DNA of 64,000 bases from Paenibacillus chibensis. Its GTDB lineage: Bacteria; Bacillota; Bacilli; Paenibacillales; Paenibacillaceae. The stretch is taken from assembly GCF_004001045.1 (NCBI RefSeq), contig NZ_BIMK01000021.1, positions 1 to 64,000 on the forward strand. Reading direction: 5' to 3'. Positions 37,416 through 45,725 of the stretch are shown in pieces. How positions within the stretch are numbered: position 1 is the stretch's first letter; every line of letters starts with the position of its first letter. The notes below the pieces were generated by a model. The model did no database searches. It had not been told where the DNA came from and saw only the letters and a list, made by a program, of their open reading frames with translations. The translations under genes were made by a program, and so were the position numbers.

Positions 37416-37589
37416 GGCCTTGCACCTCCAAGGGCTTATTAACTACTATTCTGATGAAATTAGACGGTTTAATGATTGCGATGTGTTTCATTCAATTTAT
37501 ACAGTTGGAATTTTATTGTCAATGCTTTTTTGAAAGCGGGTTTTCATCGTTTCCCATTGAAATTTTTGATATGAATATCAATATTTGTT

Positions 37590-37598
37590 AATTCCTAT
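37590..37598. promoter_or_regulatory. AATTCC-type operator candidate 3
   Basis: AATTCCTAT in the 245-bp region between the divergent LysR and acetyltransferase genes, upstream of a TATACT-like -10 for the latter. Third copy of the island motif. Confidence 0.4.
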
Positions 37599-37660
37599 AT
37601 GATTACTATGTATTTAGAGTTATACTGTGATTTATCCATTATGAAAAAGGAGTGACCGTG

Positions 37661-38203
37661 ATGACCACAGCACATGAAGTGATAATCCGCGACGCACAGG
37701 AATGGGAGCAGGAAAACATAGCGCAGCTCATGCTGGAAGCCTACCAGCAGTATGCGTTGGATCTTCCGGAAGCACGCTGGGTGGAATACCGGGATTCGAT
37801 CCGAAACTCCGCCTACGGCAGCGGTCCTCATGCCCGTTTGGTTGCCGAGATCAACGGAGAGATCGTTGGCAGCGTTCAGCTGTTCCTCTCCTCCGAGGCC
37901 GCTTACGGTAAACCGGAAATGGGCATCCAATCCCCCATTATCCGCCTGCTCGCCGTATCTCCAGCCGCCCGCGGACGCGGCATTGCCACGCTCTTGATTC
38001 GCGAAGCCGCGCGGCGTGCCGTTCATCTGGGAGCAACAACCCTCAATCTGCATACGTCGGACATGATGGCGTCGGCAGTGCAGCTGTACGAGCGCCTCGG
38101 CTTTCAGCGCGCTTACGCGACCGATACGTATAACGGCGAGACGCTCGTGAAAGGCTACCAGATCGACCTCAGCTCCCCTTCCCTGATCGAACAGGTCGTA
38201 TAA
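37661..38203 (+). CDS. GNAT-family N-acetyltransferase
   Basis: 180 aa. The acetyl-CoA loop is IRLLAVSPAARGRGIATLLIREAARRA (R-G-x-G-I/A pattern), followed by LNLHTSDMMASAVQLYERLGF. ATG 37661 lies 8 bases behind AAGGAG; a GTG at 37652 is less likely. In the B. subtilis ytmI and yxe systems an acetyltransferase (YtmI, YxeL) N-acetylates the S-alkylcysteine before oxidation, so this gene would supply the missing step of the island. The link rests on position and family only. Confidence 0.88.
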   Translation: MTTAHEVIIRDAQEWEQENIAQLMLEAYQQYALDLPEARWVEYRDSIRNSAYGSGPHARLVAEINGEIVGSVQLFLSSEAAYGKPEMGIQSPIIRLLAVSPAARGRGIATLLIREAARRAVHLGATTLNLHTSDMMASAVQLYERLGFQRAYATDTYNGETLVKGYQIDLSSPSLIEQVV

Positions 38204-38223
38204 AGAAAAGATGTATCTTAAAC

Positions 38224-38267
38224 AAAAAAGGCGGCGCCGGCTTATACAGCCGGCACCGCCTTTTTTT
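38224..38267. terminator. Strong bidirectional terminator
   Basis: AAAGGCGG(C)GCCGGCT pairs with AGCCGGC(A)CCGCCTTT around loop TATAC, with a seven-T tract on the plus strand and six on the minus. It ends both the acetyltransferase and the convergent methyltransferase transcripts. Confidence 0.88.
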
Positions 38268-39064
38268 CACGATATATTTATTTTTTCAGCCACGATGGTA
38301 AATGTCTTCGGAATGCCCTTGTCGAATACATCCGACGAAAGATTCGGCGTTTCTTCCAGCTTCTTGATGAAGAGACCTGAATCCGCCACCGCCGTAACGA
38401 TTTCCCCCAGCGTCCATTTCCGCAGATAGACGGTATTCGGGCCGCTGCTCTCCTCGCCTTCCAAATACTTTTGAAAGGAGACGTCGCTTGCCGTAAGAGC
38501 CGTGCTGAAATAATCCCCCGTCACCTTATGCTTGCGGATCTTCGCGGTTGTTCCCGTCGAGGTGATCAGCTTGGTGGAAACCGGATGGAAATCCTGTATG
38601 ACCAGCCGTCCCCCGGGCTTCAGCAATCGGGCCGCACTGTCCAGCAGAGGCTTCAAATCCTTAAAGTAATGCAATATGCCGTTTTCCATGAAAACCGCGT
38701 CATACGGGTGCTCGAATTCCTCTTCCGGCAGATGCAGGACATCGGACAATACATATCTGAGCTCGACGCCGGCCGCACGGGCCAACTCCTCCGCATACTG
38801 CTGATTTTCCCTGGAGAAATCCGCAACTGTGACCTCGGCTCCGAGCAGAGCGAAAGCGACGCCTTTTACGCCGTTCGAGCCCATCAGATTCATAACCCTT
38901 TTGCCTTCTACCTGTTCGTCAAAATACTTGTATACATGCTGTATGCTTTTCACCGGATTGCGCTTGATTCGTTCCGCAGCCTGCTCCGGCGTGCCAAAAC
39001 GTTTCTCCCACGCTTGGTAAGCTCCGCCATTCCATGCTTGTTTGTTCAGTTCGCTTGATTCCAT
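38267..39064 (-). CDS. SAM-dependent class I methyltransferase
   Basis: About 265 aa. SAM-binding motif I is VMNLMGSNGVKGVAFALLGAEVTVADFS, followed by DVLHLPEE and the post-motif YDAVFMENGILHYFKDLKPLL and LLKPGGRLVIQDFHP. The ATG at 39064 follows GGGGGAAAT; a longer frame reaches 39109 without a better signal. Methyl acceptor unknown; small-molecule type rather than rRNA type from the motifs. Confidence 0.85.
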   Translation of the reverse strand: MESSELNKQAWNGGAYQAWEKRFGTPEQAAERIKRNPVKSIQHVYKYFDEQVEGKRVMNLMGSNGVKGVAFALLGAEVTVADFSRENQQYAEELARAAGVELRYVLSDVLHLPEEEFEHPYDAVFMENGILHYFKDLKPLLDSAARLLKPGGRLVIQDFHPVSTKLITSTGTTAKIRKHKVTGDYFSTALTASDVSFQKYLEGEESSGPNTVYLRKWTLGEIVTAVADSGLFIKKLEETPNLSSDVFDKGIPKTFTIVAEKINIS

Positions 39065-39314
39065 ATTTCCCCCGCTGCTCGTTAGAATCTGGGCTGTTTC
39101 ATGGCCCATGCCATCGGATTTGCCTTGTCCATCACCTGAGGTATTTTATCGCAACTCCGAGCTGGCGAAAAGCATAAATTTTTCAGGAGCGATCCCTTCA
39201 CGGCTTTTTACGGACGTATTGTATGTATTTTCGGGGCTTTTTACGACTGGAAGGAAGCGGTATAATGGTCAAAGAACGGCTTTGTCCAATCAGGATTCAT
39301 TTTCGAGGTGAAAC

Positions 39315-39638
39315 ATGGAAAAACAGTATAAGCTCACATGCATGCTTCTCATTGCAATGGTTATGCTCGTCTTGGGCGGCTGCAGCTCCATTTCGGATCA
39401 GGACCAAGAAAGGGTCCGTACGACGCAGGAAACCGCCGTCAAATACCTCGCCAAAAAATACGGGATTGAGACGGAATTTACATACTATAAAATATCTCCT
39501 CCCGATTTCGCGCACACGGTAGGTCATACCGGCCATATCAAGGGCCAAGAGGAAGAAGAGGTTTTCGTCCTCGTCAATTACGACAATATGCAGATTGAGT
39601 CCGTGAGCGTGCCGGAAGGGGTAAAGGAAATCGAATAA
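39315..39638 (+). CDS. Small predicted lipoprotein
   Basis: 107 aa. A signal peptide with lipobox VLGGC, lipidated Cys23, precedes a soluble domain of about 80 residues (TAVKYLAKKYGIETEFTYYK...). No family recognised. Good GAGGTG ribosome-binding site. Monocistronic, followed by a terminator. Confidence 0.8.
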   Translation: MEKQYKLTCMLLIAMVMLVLGGCSSISDQDQERVRTTQETAVKYLAKKYGIETEFTYYKISPPDFAHTVGHTGHIKGQEEEEVFVLVNYDNMQIESVSVPEGVKEIE

Positions 39639-39658
39639 CTGACTGGAAGCTTCACAGC

Positions 39659-39697
39659 AAACAGGCCGTCCGGGTCATCCCGGTTCGGCCTGTTTTT
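39659..39697. terminator. Bidirectional terminator
   Basis: AAACAGGCCG...CGGCCTGTTT with an inner CCGGG/CCCGG stem and a five-T tract, between convergent genes. Confidence 0.85.
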
Positions 39698-39730
39698 GGG
39701 CTGGCTGGCGGATCCATACTCCCCTTGAAT

Positions 39731-40540
39731 TTATGGCTGTTCCTGCAAACGCTCCCGGATCAGCTTCACCAGCTGCGCCTTCTCCGGCTCCGGAATCCAT
39801 TCCACCAGGCGCGCCGCGGCGACCGGAACCAACCAGTTTTCGATTTCGGTATACGTGATTCCCGACAGCTTCATGTATTCCTGCAAATAAGCGGCCGTCA
39901 GGTTTTCGCGCAGTCGTGCAAACAGCTCCTGTACGGGAGGCGGAAGCTCTTCCGGCAAGGTTCCCGTCCGCAGCAGCAGGAGCGTTCGCGCAACATCCGC
40001 CGCCGGACTGCCGGTCATCGCGGTCATCCAGTCGATAATCCATTCCTTTTCGCCCAGGATGATATTGTCGGGATGATAATCCCCATGGCAAAGGAATCCC
40101 TCATCCTCCAGCAGATCGATTCCGGCGGTAATCCGTCTTGTCTCGTCTTCGCTCAATAGCTTGGCCTCCGTAATCTTATGAGCCAGCGCAGCCTTTTGAC
40201 GTGGAAGCCCCTCAACCCGGCATCGGTGAATCTCTGCATGGAGCCGGGCCATTCGCTGCCCCTCCGCCTTTACGATCCCGGGATCCCGCGCCAGGGCCGC
40301 GATCATTGTCATTCCCGCAGCTTTCTCATATACGATGCCGGCTCGTCCGTCTCTTTCCAGCATCTCTAACGGCTGCGGCACGCTCAGACCCGATTGATAT
40401 ACGGCCATGCTGATCCGGAATTCCTCTTCTGCCAGATTGGCCGGAAGGCCGCTGCGAAACAGCTTAAGCACCCGCTGCTCCCCATAGGACATCAGCTCAG
40501 CCGTTCGCCCGAATGCGATAACCTCTTCACTTTCCCCCAT
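39731..40540 (-). CDS. APH-family phosphotransferase
   Basis: 269 aa protein of the aminoglycoside phosphotransferase/choline kinase fold. Catalytic loop HGDYHPDN and metal-binding IIDWMTAM are clear; the nucleotide-binding lobe is in residues 1-95 (VLKLF contains the ATP lysine). Chromosomal homologues usually act on unknown small metabolites, and nothing links it to drug resistance here. AAGGAGTGG precedes the ATG. Confidence 0.85.
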   Translation of the reverse strand: MGESEEVIAFGRTAELMSYGEQRVLKLFRSGLPANLAEEEFRISMAVYQSGLSVPQPLEMLERDGRAGIVYEKAAGMTMIAALARDPGIVKAEGQRMARLHAEIHRCRVEGLPRQKAALAHKITEAKLLSEDETRRITAGIDLLEDEGFLCHGDYHPDNIILGEKEWIIDWMTAMTGSPAADVARTLLLLRTGTLPEELPPPVQELFARLRENLTAAYLQEYMKLSGITYTEIENWLVPVAAARLVEWIPEPEKAQLVKLIRERLQEQP

Positions 40541-40644
40541 CTTTCCACTCCTTCACCCAATCAAGCGCTTGGGACCCTTTTACATGAATTGTAATCGATA
40601 TCGGCTGCTCCTTGCACCACAATCTTCGCGAGTGAATGAAACGC

Positions 40645-40675
40645 AAAAAGCCCGCAGCCGCTCCGGGCTACGGGC
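40645..40675 (-). terminator. Terminator of the spore protein gene
   Basis: On the minus strand GCCCG...CGGGC (40671-40675 and 40650-40654) with an inner stem, followed by five Ts. Confidence 0.65.
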
Positions 40676-40690
40676 CGATCCAACCCTCGG

Positions 40691-40876
40691 TCATCCTTCC
40701 TGCAGACGTTCCACATTCACGGTTTGGGTATTGGTCGGGCGCGAGCCCACCTGCACCGTCGCCATCCCGTTTACCTCATCGACATTTTCGATCCAGACCG
40801 GCTGTCCTTCCAGCTTGACGTCCACATTGTGGCTTTTATCCTGGTAGATCGCCATCGCGCGTTTTACGTCCATCAT
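40691..40876 (-). CDS. sspH: Small acid-soluble spore protein, H type
   Basis: 61 aa. MDVKRAMAIYQ, QPVWIENVDEVNGMATVQV and TVNVERL give the SspH family pattern (PVWIExVD ... ARV ... VxVxxL). Minor DNA-associated or core protein of the dormant spore, made in the forespore. GGAG lies before two consecutive ATG codons. It is 50 bp behind the 99-residue gene on the same strand and is probably in its operon. Confidence 0.93.
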   Translation of the reverse strand: MMDVKRAMAIYQDKSHNVDVKLEGQPVWIENVDEVNGMATVQVGSRPTNTQTVNVERLQEG

Positions 40877-40926
40877 CCAATCTCCTTTTCATGTTCATAG
40901 ATTTCATTGCCGTGCCTGTATCCCTG

Positions 40927-41226
40927 CTACTTCTTGCCCGTTTCGCCGTCTTGCCGTTCTGCAACTATGGCGTCCGTCGTACTGTCACCGATGTACCCGT
41001 TGTCTGCGGTGATCTCGCCCCCTCCAAGTCCCTCATTCACCATCCGGTCAATATCGAACATATGGCTTTCATGGGTTACCTGACGATCTGAAGCTGTCAT
41101 GCTTTCCCAATCCACGTCATTGCCGTTGATAAAGCTGGCGGCCTCCATATGGCGCGATACCTTCTCATACCGCTCCAAGGCTGCCGCGTTAAATTCCTGC
41201 CCTGCGTCGTCCTGCTCTTTCCGCAT
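40927..41226 (-). CDS. Unknown small acidic protein, probably spore-associated
   Basis: 99 aa, hydrophilic and acidic, with a C-terminal glycine-containing segment MVNEGLGGGEITADNGYIGD. No family assigned. GGAGG precedes the ATG. Upstream on the minus strand is CATACTA (41270-41276), a match to the -10 box of forespore sigma factors, and sspH follows; forespore expression is therefore inferred. Confidence 0.65.
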   Translation of the reverse strand: MRKEQDDAGQEFNAAALERYEKVSRHMEAASFINGNDVDWESMTASDRQVTHESHMFDIDRMVNEGLGGGEITADNGYIGDSTTDAIVAERQDGETGKK

Positions 41227-41269
41227 TTCGCGCTGCCTCCTGCCAATTCAAAATGGTATGTCCTGCCGG

Positions 41270-41276
41270 TAGTATG
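41270..41276 (-). promoter_or_regulatory. Sigma-F/G-type -10 box candidate
   Basis: CATACTA on the minus strand, 44 bp before the start of the 99-residue gene. No strong -35 is visible at 17-18 bp. Confidence 0.4.
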
Positions 41277-41336
41277 CCCTTTTCGGCAAAAAACCATGTA
41301 GAATCAGGCGTTTTACCTTCATTTCTTCTATTTCGA

Positions 41337-41366
41337 TGTCATAGATTGAGTGAAAAATACCCATAC
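41337..41366 (+). promoter_or_regulatory. Sigma-G-like promoter candidate for ku
   Basis: GTCATA (41337-41342) and CATACT (41361-41366) are separated by 18 bp, fitting the forespore pattern (GNATA / CATACTA). B. subtilis ykoV (ku) is known to be forespore-expressed. Confidence 0.4.
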
Positions 41367-41414
41367 TGTAAGGAACAAGCCAAATTCGAAAAATGAAAAG
41401 GAGAGGCGAAGGCG

Positions 41415-42329
41415 ATGCATACGGTATGGAAGGGCGCGATCAGCTTCGGACTGGTCCATGTGCCTGTCAAAATGTTCTCGGCGACGGAAGACAAGGACAT
41501 CTCGATGAGATATGTGCATAAGGAGTGCGGCAGCCCGCTCGCTTATGTCCGCAAGTGTCCGGTCTGCGAGAAGGAGGTCGAGTGGGAGGAAATCTCCAAG
41601 GGCTATGAATACGAAAAGGGTAAATTCGTCCTGTTTGAAAAGGATGAGCTGGATCAAATCGCCGAGCAGGCGAACAAAAGCATCGCCATTTTGGATTTCG
41701 TGGATTTGTCGGAGATCGATCCGATTTATTTTCAAAAAACCTACTATCTCGCTCCAGACCAAGCGGGCGGCAACGCTTATCAGCTCTTGAAGGAAGCCAT
41801 GCATCAAAGCGGCAAAATCGGCATCGCCAAAATTTCCATCCGCTCCAAGAGCAGCTTGGCGGCGATCCGCGTGCTGGAAAATTGCCTGGCGATCGAGACC
41901 ATGTTCTATCCCGATGAAATTCGCCCCGTAGCCCAGGTGCCGAATTTGCCCGAAAACATCACCGTCAACGAAAAGGAGCTGGGCATGGCTCAAATGCTGA
42001 TCGATCAGCTGTCCACGCCTTTTGATCCGCAAAAGTATACCGATGATTACCGTGAACGGCTGCTGCAGCTGATTGAGCATAAAGTGACGGGTGAAGAGAT
42101 CAAAATCGCGCCTGCAAGGCAGGAAACGAACGTCATCGATCTCATGGCCGCCCTGCAGGCCAGCATCGAAGCCGCCAAGCCAACGCTGGCGACCGATCCC
42201 GGCAAGCCCAAGAAAACGGCCAAACCGAAAACCAAAACAGCCGCCGGAGAAGATAAGCAGGCTGCCGGTGCGGAAGGACCGAAGCCTAAACGCCGCAAGA
42301 CAGCCAAGAAAAATGAGACGGTATCATAA
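41415..42329 (+). CDS. ku: Non-homologous end-joining protein Ku
   Basis: DNA-end-binding homodimer of bacterial NHEJ, 304 aa. The start MHTVWKGAISFGLVHVPVKM, the CxxC pair in CGSPLAYVRKCPVCEKEVEW and the ring region LLKEAMHQSGKIGIAKISIRSKSSLAAIR are typical. The C-terminal 60 residues are a Lys/Pro/Ala-rich tail (KPKKTAKPKTKTA...), as in other Ku proteins that bind DNA or ligase through a basic tail. First gene of a three-gene repair operon. Confidence 0.97.
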   Translation: MHTVWKGAISFGLVHVPVKMFSATEDKDISMRYVHKECGSPLAYVRKCPVCEKEVEWEEISKGYEYEKGKFVLFEKDELDQIAEQANKSIAILDFVDLSEIDPIYFQKTYYLAPDQAGGNAYQLLKEAMHQSGKIGIAKISIRSKSSLAAIRVLENCLAIETMFYPDEIRPVAQVPNLPENITVNEKELGMAQMLIDQLSTPFDPQKYTDDYRERLLQLIEHKVTGEEIKIAPARQETNVIDLMAALQASIEAAKPTLATDPGKPKKTAKPKTKTAAGEDKQAAGAEGPKPKRRKTAKKNETVS

Positions 42330-42346
42330 TCCGCTCCGAGGAGGGA

Positions 42347-43294
42347 ATGCCTGTGAAGCTCACTCCGGTCAAACCGTTTGAGCCGATCATGACCGATCAT
42401 CTCCCTGCCGGGGACAAATGGATTGCCCAGATCAAATGGGACGGCGTGCGCATGCTGGTATATAACGACGGCAGCGATACCGAGCTGATCAACCGCAAAG
42501 GCAACAACCGCACGCGCCAATATCCCGAGCTGTGGGATACTTCCGCTTATTGCAGGGCGGATTCGGTCATTCTGGACGGGGAGATTATCGCATTGGTGGG
42601 TGGCGTGCCCTCCTTCCATCAGGTCATGCGCAGGGACAGCCTCCGTCAGGAGCAGCAGATCCGGGCCCGCGTGCAGCAGGTGCCGATTGTCTATATGGTT
42701 TTTGACATTCTGTACTGCAATGGCGAATGGGTCACCGGAAGGACGCTCAAAGAACGGCAGGCATTGCTCGAAGAAATGTTGATTCCAAATCAACATGTGC
42801 AGCCTGTGCCGAGCTACACGGACATCCCCTTGCTCTATGAAGTGTCGCAGCAGCACCAGCTGGAGGGCATTGTGTTGAAGGACTTGGGCAGCGTCTATGC
42901 GATTGGGGGCAAGGACAAGCGTTGGCAGAAACGGAAGAACATCCAGGACGTGAACGCCGTGGTGGCCGGTGTCACATACCGCGACGGGATCGTGAATGCC
43001 CTGCTGCTCGGCTTATACGATGAGGACGGCAGGCTCATCTATATCGGTCACGCCGGAACCGGGAAACTCAGCGTCGCCGACTGGCGCAGAATCACGAAGG
43101 AAGCCTCCGGCATGGTCGTAAAGGACAGGCCGTTCGCCAACCAGACGGAACGCCAAAAAGGGGCGGTATGGATCCGCCCCGAATGGGTTGTGAAAGTCAA
43201 TTTTCTGGAATGGACGCCCGGAGGTACCCTTCGCCAGCCGAGCATTCAGGCTTTTGTGGAGATGGATCCGCGGGAGTGCCGCGGCGATCTGTAA
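42347..43294 (+). CDS. ligD: NHEJ ATP-dependent DNA ligase (LigD ligase domain)
   Basis: 315 aa. The nucleotidyl-accepting lysine is Lys30 in QIKWDGVRMLVYN; DGEIIALV (motif III), LEGIVLKD (motif IV) and the C-terminal OB-fold with VVKVNFLEWTPGGTLRQP follow. No polymerase or phosphoesterase domain is attached: the polymerase is a separate gene downstream. ATG 42347 or GTG 42353 both lie behind GAGGAGGG. Confidence 0.95.
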   Translation: MPVKLTPVKPFEPIMTDHLPAGDKWIAQIKWDGVRMLVYNDGSDTELINRKGNNRTRQYPELWDTSAYCRADSVILDGEIIALVGGVPSFHQVMRRDSLRQEQQIRARVQQVPIVYMVFDILYCNGEWVTGRTLKERQALLEEMLIPNQHVQPVPSYTDIPLLYEVSQQHQLEGIVLKDLGSVYAIGGKDKRWQKRKNIQDVNAVVAGVTYRDGIVNALLLGLYDEDGRLIYIGHAGTGKLSVADWRRITKEASGMVVKDRPFANQTERQKGAVWIRPEWVVKVNFLEWTPGGTLRQPSIQAFVEMDPRECRGDL

Positions 43295-43338
43295 TGGGAC
43301 ACGTCCGGAGAGGTATTTTCGTTTAAGGAGGACTGAAC

Positions 43339-44229
43339 ATGCCAAGAACCGTCAAGGGCTCCATCACCATCGAAGGCCATGAGATTCCCATCACGAATCC
43401 CGACAAACCGCTGTGGCCGGACATGGGCGTCACCAAAGCGATGTATTTGCAAAAGCTCGCGGCGCTCGCGCCCTATCTCCTGCGGTACTGCCGGAATCGG
43501 CTGCTGACGACGATCCGTTATCCGCACGGGGTGCCGGGTGAATTCTTTTACCAGAAAAATGCGCCCGAGCCGCTCCCGCCTTATGTGAAAACGGCTGAAC
43601 AGGAAGGTATCCAGTATGTGCTGCTGAACGGCCTGCCCGAGTTGCTGTGGCTGGGCAATCTCGCCGCGCTGGAGTTCCATCCGTCTCTCCATTATGCGGG
43701 CAGCCCTCTTCCATGCGAGTGGATGATCGATCTCGACCCTTCGCTTGAAGTGGAGCCCCGGATTATGGAGGCCGCCTCCATTGTCGGGAAGGTGCTGCAA
43801 TCACTCGGACTCGCCTCCGTGCCCAAAACCTCGGGAGCGACCGGTGTGCAGATCATCGTTCCCATAAACGAGGGCATCACCTTCGACGAGCTTCGGGTCG
43901 CCGGGCATTTCGTCGGCCGCTTCGTCACGGAAAAGCATCCGGATTTGTTCACATTGGAGCGGCTCAAGAAAAACCGTGGCGACAGGATTTATTTTGACTA
44001 CCTTCAGCATTACCAGGGCAAAACTTTGGCCGCACCTTATACGCCGCGGGCGAGACCGGGGGCGACCGTGTCGACTCCGCTGCACTGGGAGGAGGTCGAG
44101 CGCAACGTATCGCCGCTTGACTTCCATCTGCTCAATATCGAAGAGCGTCTGCAAAAGACCGGCGACCTGATCGCCGATCTGCCGCCGCAGCCCGTGGAGC
44201 AGGTTATCCGCCATTTGAGCGCAAAATAA
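43339..44229 (+). CDS. NHEJ DNA polymerase (LigD polymerase domain)
   Basis: 296 aa archaeo-eukaryotic primase-type polymerase that fills ends during NHEJ. The start ITNPDKPLWPDMGVTKAMYLQ, the catalytic MIDLDPS (two Asp) and KTSGATGVQIIVPI match LigD polymerase domains. Encoded as a free-standing protein, the split arrangement seen in Paenibacillus-type genomes; in B. subtilis LigD ligase and polymerase are fused. Good AAGGAGG site. Confidence 0.95.
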   Translation: MPRTVKGSITIEGHEIPITNPDKPLWPDMGVTKAMYLQKLAALAPYLLRYCRNRLLTTIRYPHGVPGEFFYQKNAPEPLPPYVKTAEQEGIQYVLLNGLPELLWLGNLAALEFHPSLHYAGSPLPCEWMIDLDPSLEVEPRIMEAASIVGKVLQSLGLASVPKTSGATGVQIIVPINEGITFDELRVAGHFVGRFVTEKHPDLFTLERLKKNRGDRIYFDYLQHYQGKTLAAPYTPRARPGATVSTPLHWEEVERNVSPLDFHLLNIEERLQKTGDLIADLPPQPVEQVIRHLSAK

Positions 44230-44608
44230 CCCCTAAGCTGACGTCACTCCGGGGTCTTCATGTACTTTGCGGGGCCCCATCCACAAATTCATTGATTATT
44301 ACATACAAACAAGCCCGGAAGATGATTTCTTCCGGGCTTGTTACTACACTTCCCTGCTCAACAAGCTGTCAGCCTTTGATTGACGCCTAGGGAGCGGAGG
44401 AGCGGAATCGTTCTGAAGAAGCGCAGCGTTCGCCTACAAGCTTTCCAGAGGAAAGCTGACTTCGAAAGCAGATGCTTTGTCCGCGGATTTCTCCAGTGAT
44501 AACTACTACATTCAAGAAATCCAAGGACAACAGTGATCGGAAGAATGATCCGTACCGCAGCGGTCTCACATGCGTCGGTCAACAGCTAACCTTTTGATGA
44601 GCCCCCAT
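44230..44608. other. Non-coding region with structured repeats
   Basis: 379 bp without a credible gene. It holds the hairpin at 44308-44342 and, at 44344-44600, a GC-rich stretch with a perfect small hairpin GCTTTCC-AGA-GGAAAGC (44440-44456) and other short inverted repeats. The content looks like a dispersed Paenibacillus-type repeat or a small RNA, but a single window cannot show that. Confidence 0.4.
44308..44342. terminator. Hairpin after the NHEJ operon
   Basis: AACAAGCCCGGAAGA (44308-44322) and TCTTCCGGGCTTGTT (44328-44342) are perfectly complementary. Few Ts follow, but the stem is long and ends the ku operon region. Confidence 0.65.
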
Positions 44609-45532
44609 CTAATGGATGTCCTTCTTCTTGAATCTTCCGCCCTTAACGTCATGGATATTACCAACCGCGAGAAATGCATGCGGATCCCAGTCTCCGACGA
44701 TCGACTTTAACTTGGCTTCCTCAAGACGGGTGATGACAACGAAAATGACTTTTTTGCTGTCACCCGAGTACGCCCCTTCACCCTCGAGATAGGTTACGCC
44801 GCGTCCAAGGCGGGAGGTCAGCGCATCGCCGATTTCTTTGTACTTGTCGCTGATGATCCAGACGGATTTGGATTGGTCGATGCCTTCGTTGGTGATATCA
44901 ATCACTTTAAAAGCGATGAAATAGGCGATGAGCGAGTACATGGCATTGTTCCAGCCGAATACAAAGCCTGCGCTCGTGAGAATAAATACGTTGATGAACA
45001 TGATGATCTCGCCAACGGAGAACGGTGTTTTCTTATTGATCAGAATGGCGACGATTTCGCTGCCGTCTGTCGAGCCCCCTGCACGGATGACCATGCCTAC
45101 GCCTGCGCCAAGAATAACGCCGCCGAAAATGGCCGCGAGCAGCGGATCAACGGTAATGGGTTTGACGGGTGAGAGCAGCGCCGTGCCGACGGACATCACA
45201 AGAACGGCTGCAAGCGTTGAGAATGCGAAGGTTTTGCCAATTTGCTTATAACCGAGAAACAGAAAAGGAAGATTGAGTAACGTCAGAAAAATACCAAGCG
45301 GCAAATGGAAGAGGTGGGCGAGCATAATGGAGATACCGGTGATTCCACCGTCGATAATATTATTGTTCACCAGAAAAATCTCCAGTGCGACGGAAACCAT
45401 GCATGCTCCGATGAGCATGACGATGATACGTGATAGAACTCTGAGTTTAGAAGTCGGTGCGTTTAGCGGTTGCTGTGCGCCTTGCGGAAGTTTAGCCCTG
45501 TCCGCCGTTTGGGCATTAGAAGATCCAGCCAT
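44609..45532 (-). CDS. YitT family membrane protein
   Basis: 307 aa integral membrane protein. Five to six hydrophobic segments (about residues 30-190, e.g. IIVMLIGACMVSVALEIFLV, IFGGVILGAGVGMVIRAGGSTDGSEI) form the YitT (DUF161) domain, and a cytoplasmic DUF2179 domain (about 225-290, SVWIISDKYKEIGDALTSRLGRGVTYLEGEGAYSGD) follows. The function of the family is unsettled; transport is suspected. GGGGGAATT precedes the ATG. Confidence 0.93.
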   Translation of the reverse strand: MAGSSNAQTADRAKLPQGAQQPLNAPTSKLRVLSRIIVMLIGACMVSVALEIFLVNNNIIDGGITGISIMLAHLFHLPLGIFLTLLNLPFLFLGYKQIGKTFAFSTLAAVLVMSVGTALLSPVKPITVDPLLAAIFGGVILGAGVGMVIRAGGSTDGSEIVAILINKKTPFSVGEIIMFINVFILTSAGFVFGWNNAMYSLIAYFIAFKVIDITNEGIDQSKSVWIISDKYKEIGDALTSRLGRGVTYLEGEGAYSGDSKKVIFVVITRLEEAKLKSIVGDWDPHAFLAVGNIHDVKGGRFKKKDIH

Positions 45533-45725
45533 CGAATTCCCCCGATTCTTATCAATTTGGTGTGAATATGAACACGAAAGCTCCCTCCGGGGGAAAAGAA
45601 TCTATCTTTTTTGAAGCCGGATCACGCTACCCCATCCCCCGGGCAAGTCTTTTCCGTGATTATTCTTCTTACTTATTATATCATAGTTTCTGTCTAAGTA
45701 TTAATGCGATGGGAGATATTCTATC

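Noticed and set aside
38267..40540. Phosphotransferase as an aminoglycoside resistance gene
   Set aside because: It has only the general APH fold; no resistance-gene context or mobile element is nearby.
45533..45725. Riboswitch upstream of the YitT gene
   Set aside because: The minus-strand leader can form a CCGGGGG/CCCCCGG stem, but I could not match it to any riboswitch consensus I know.
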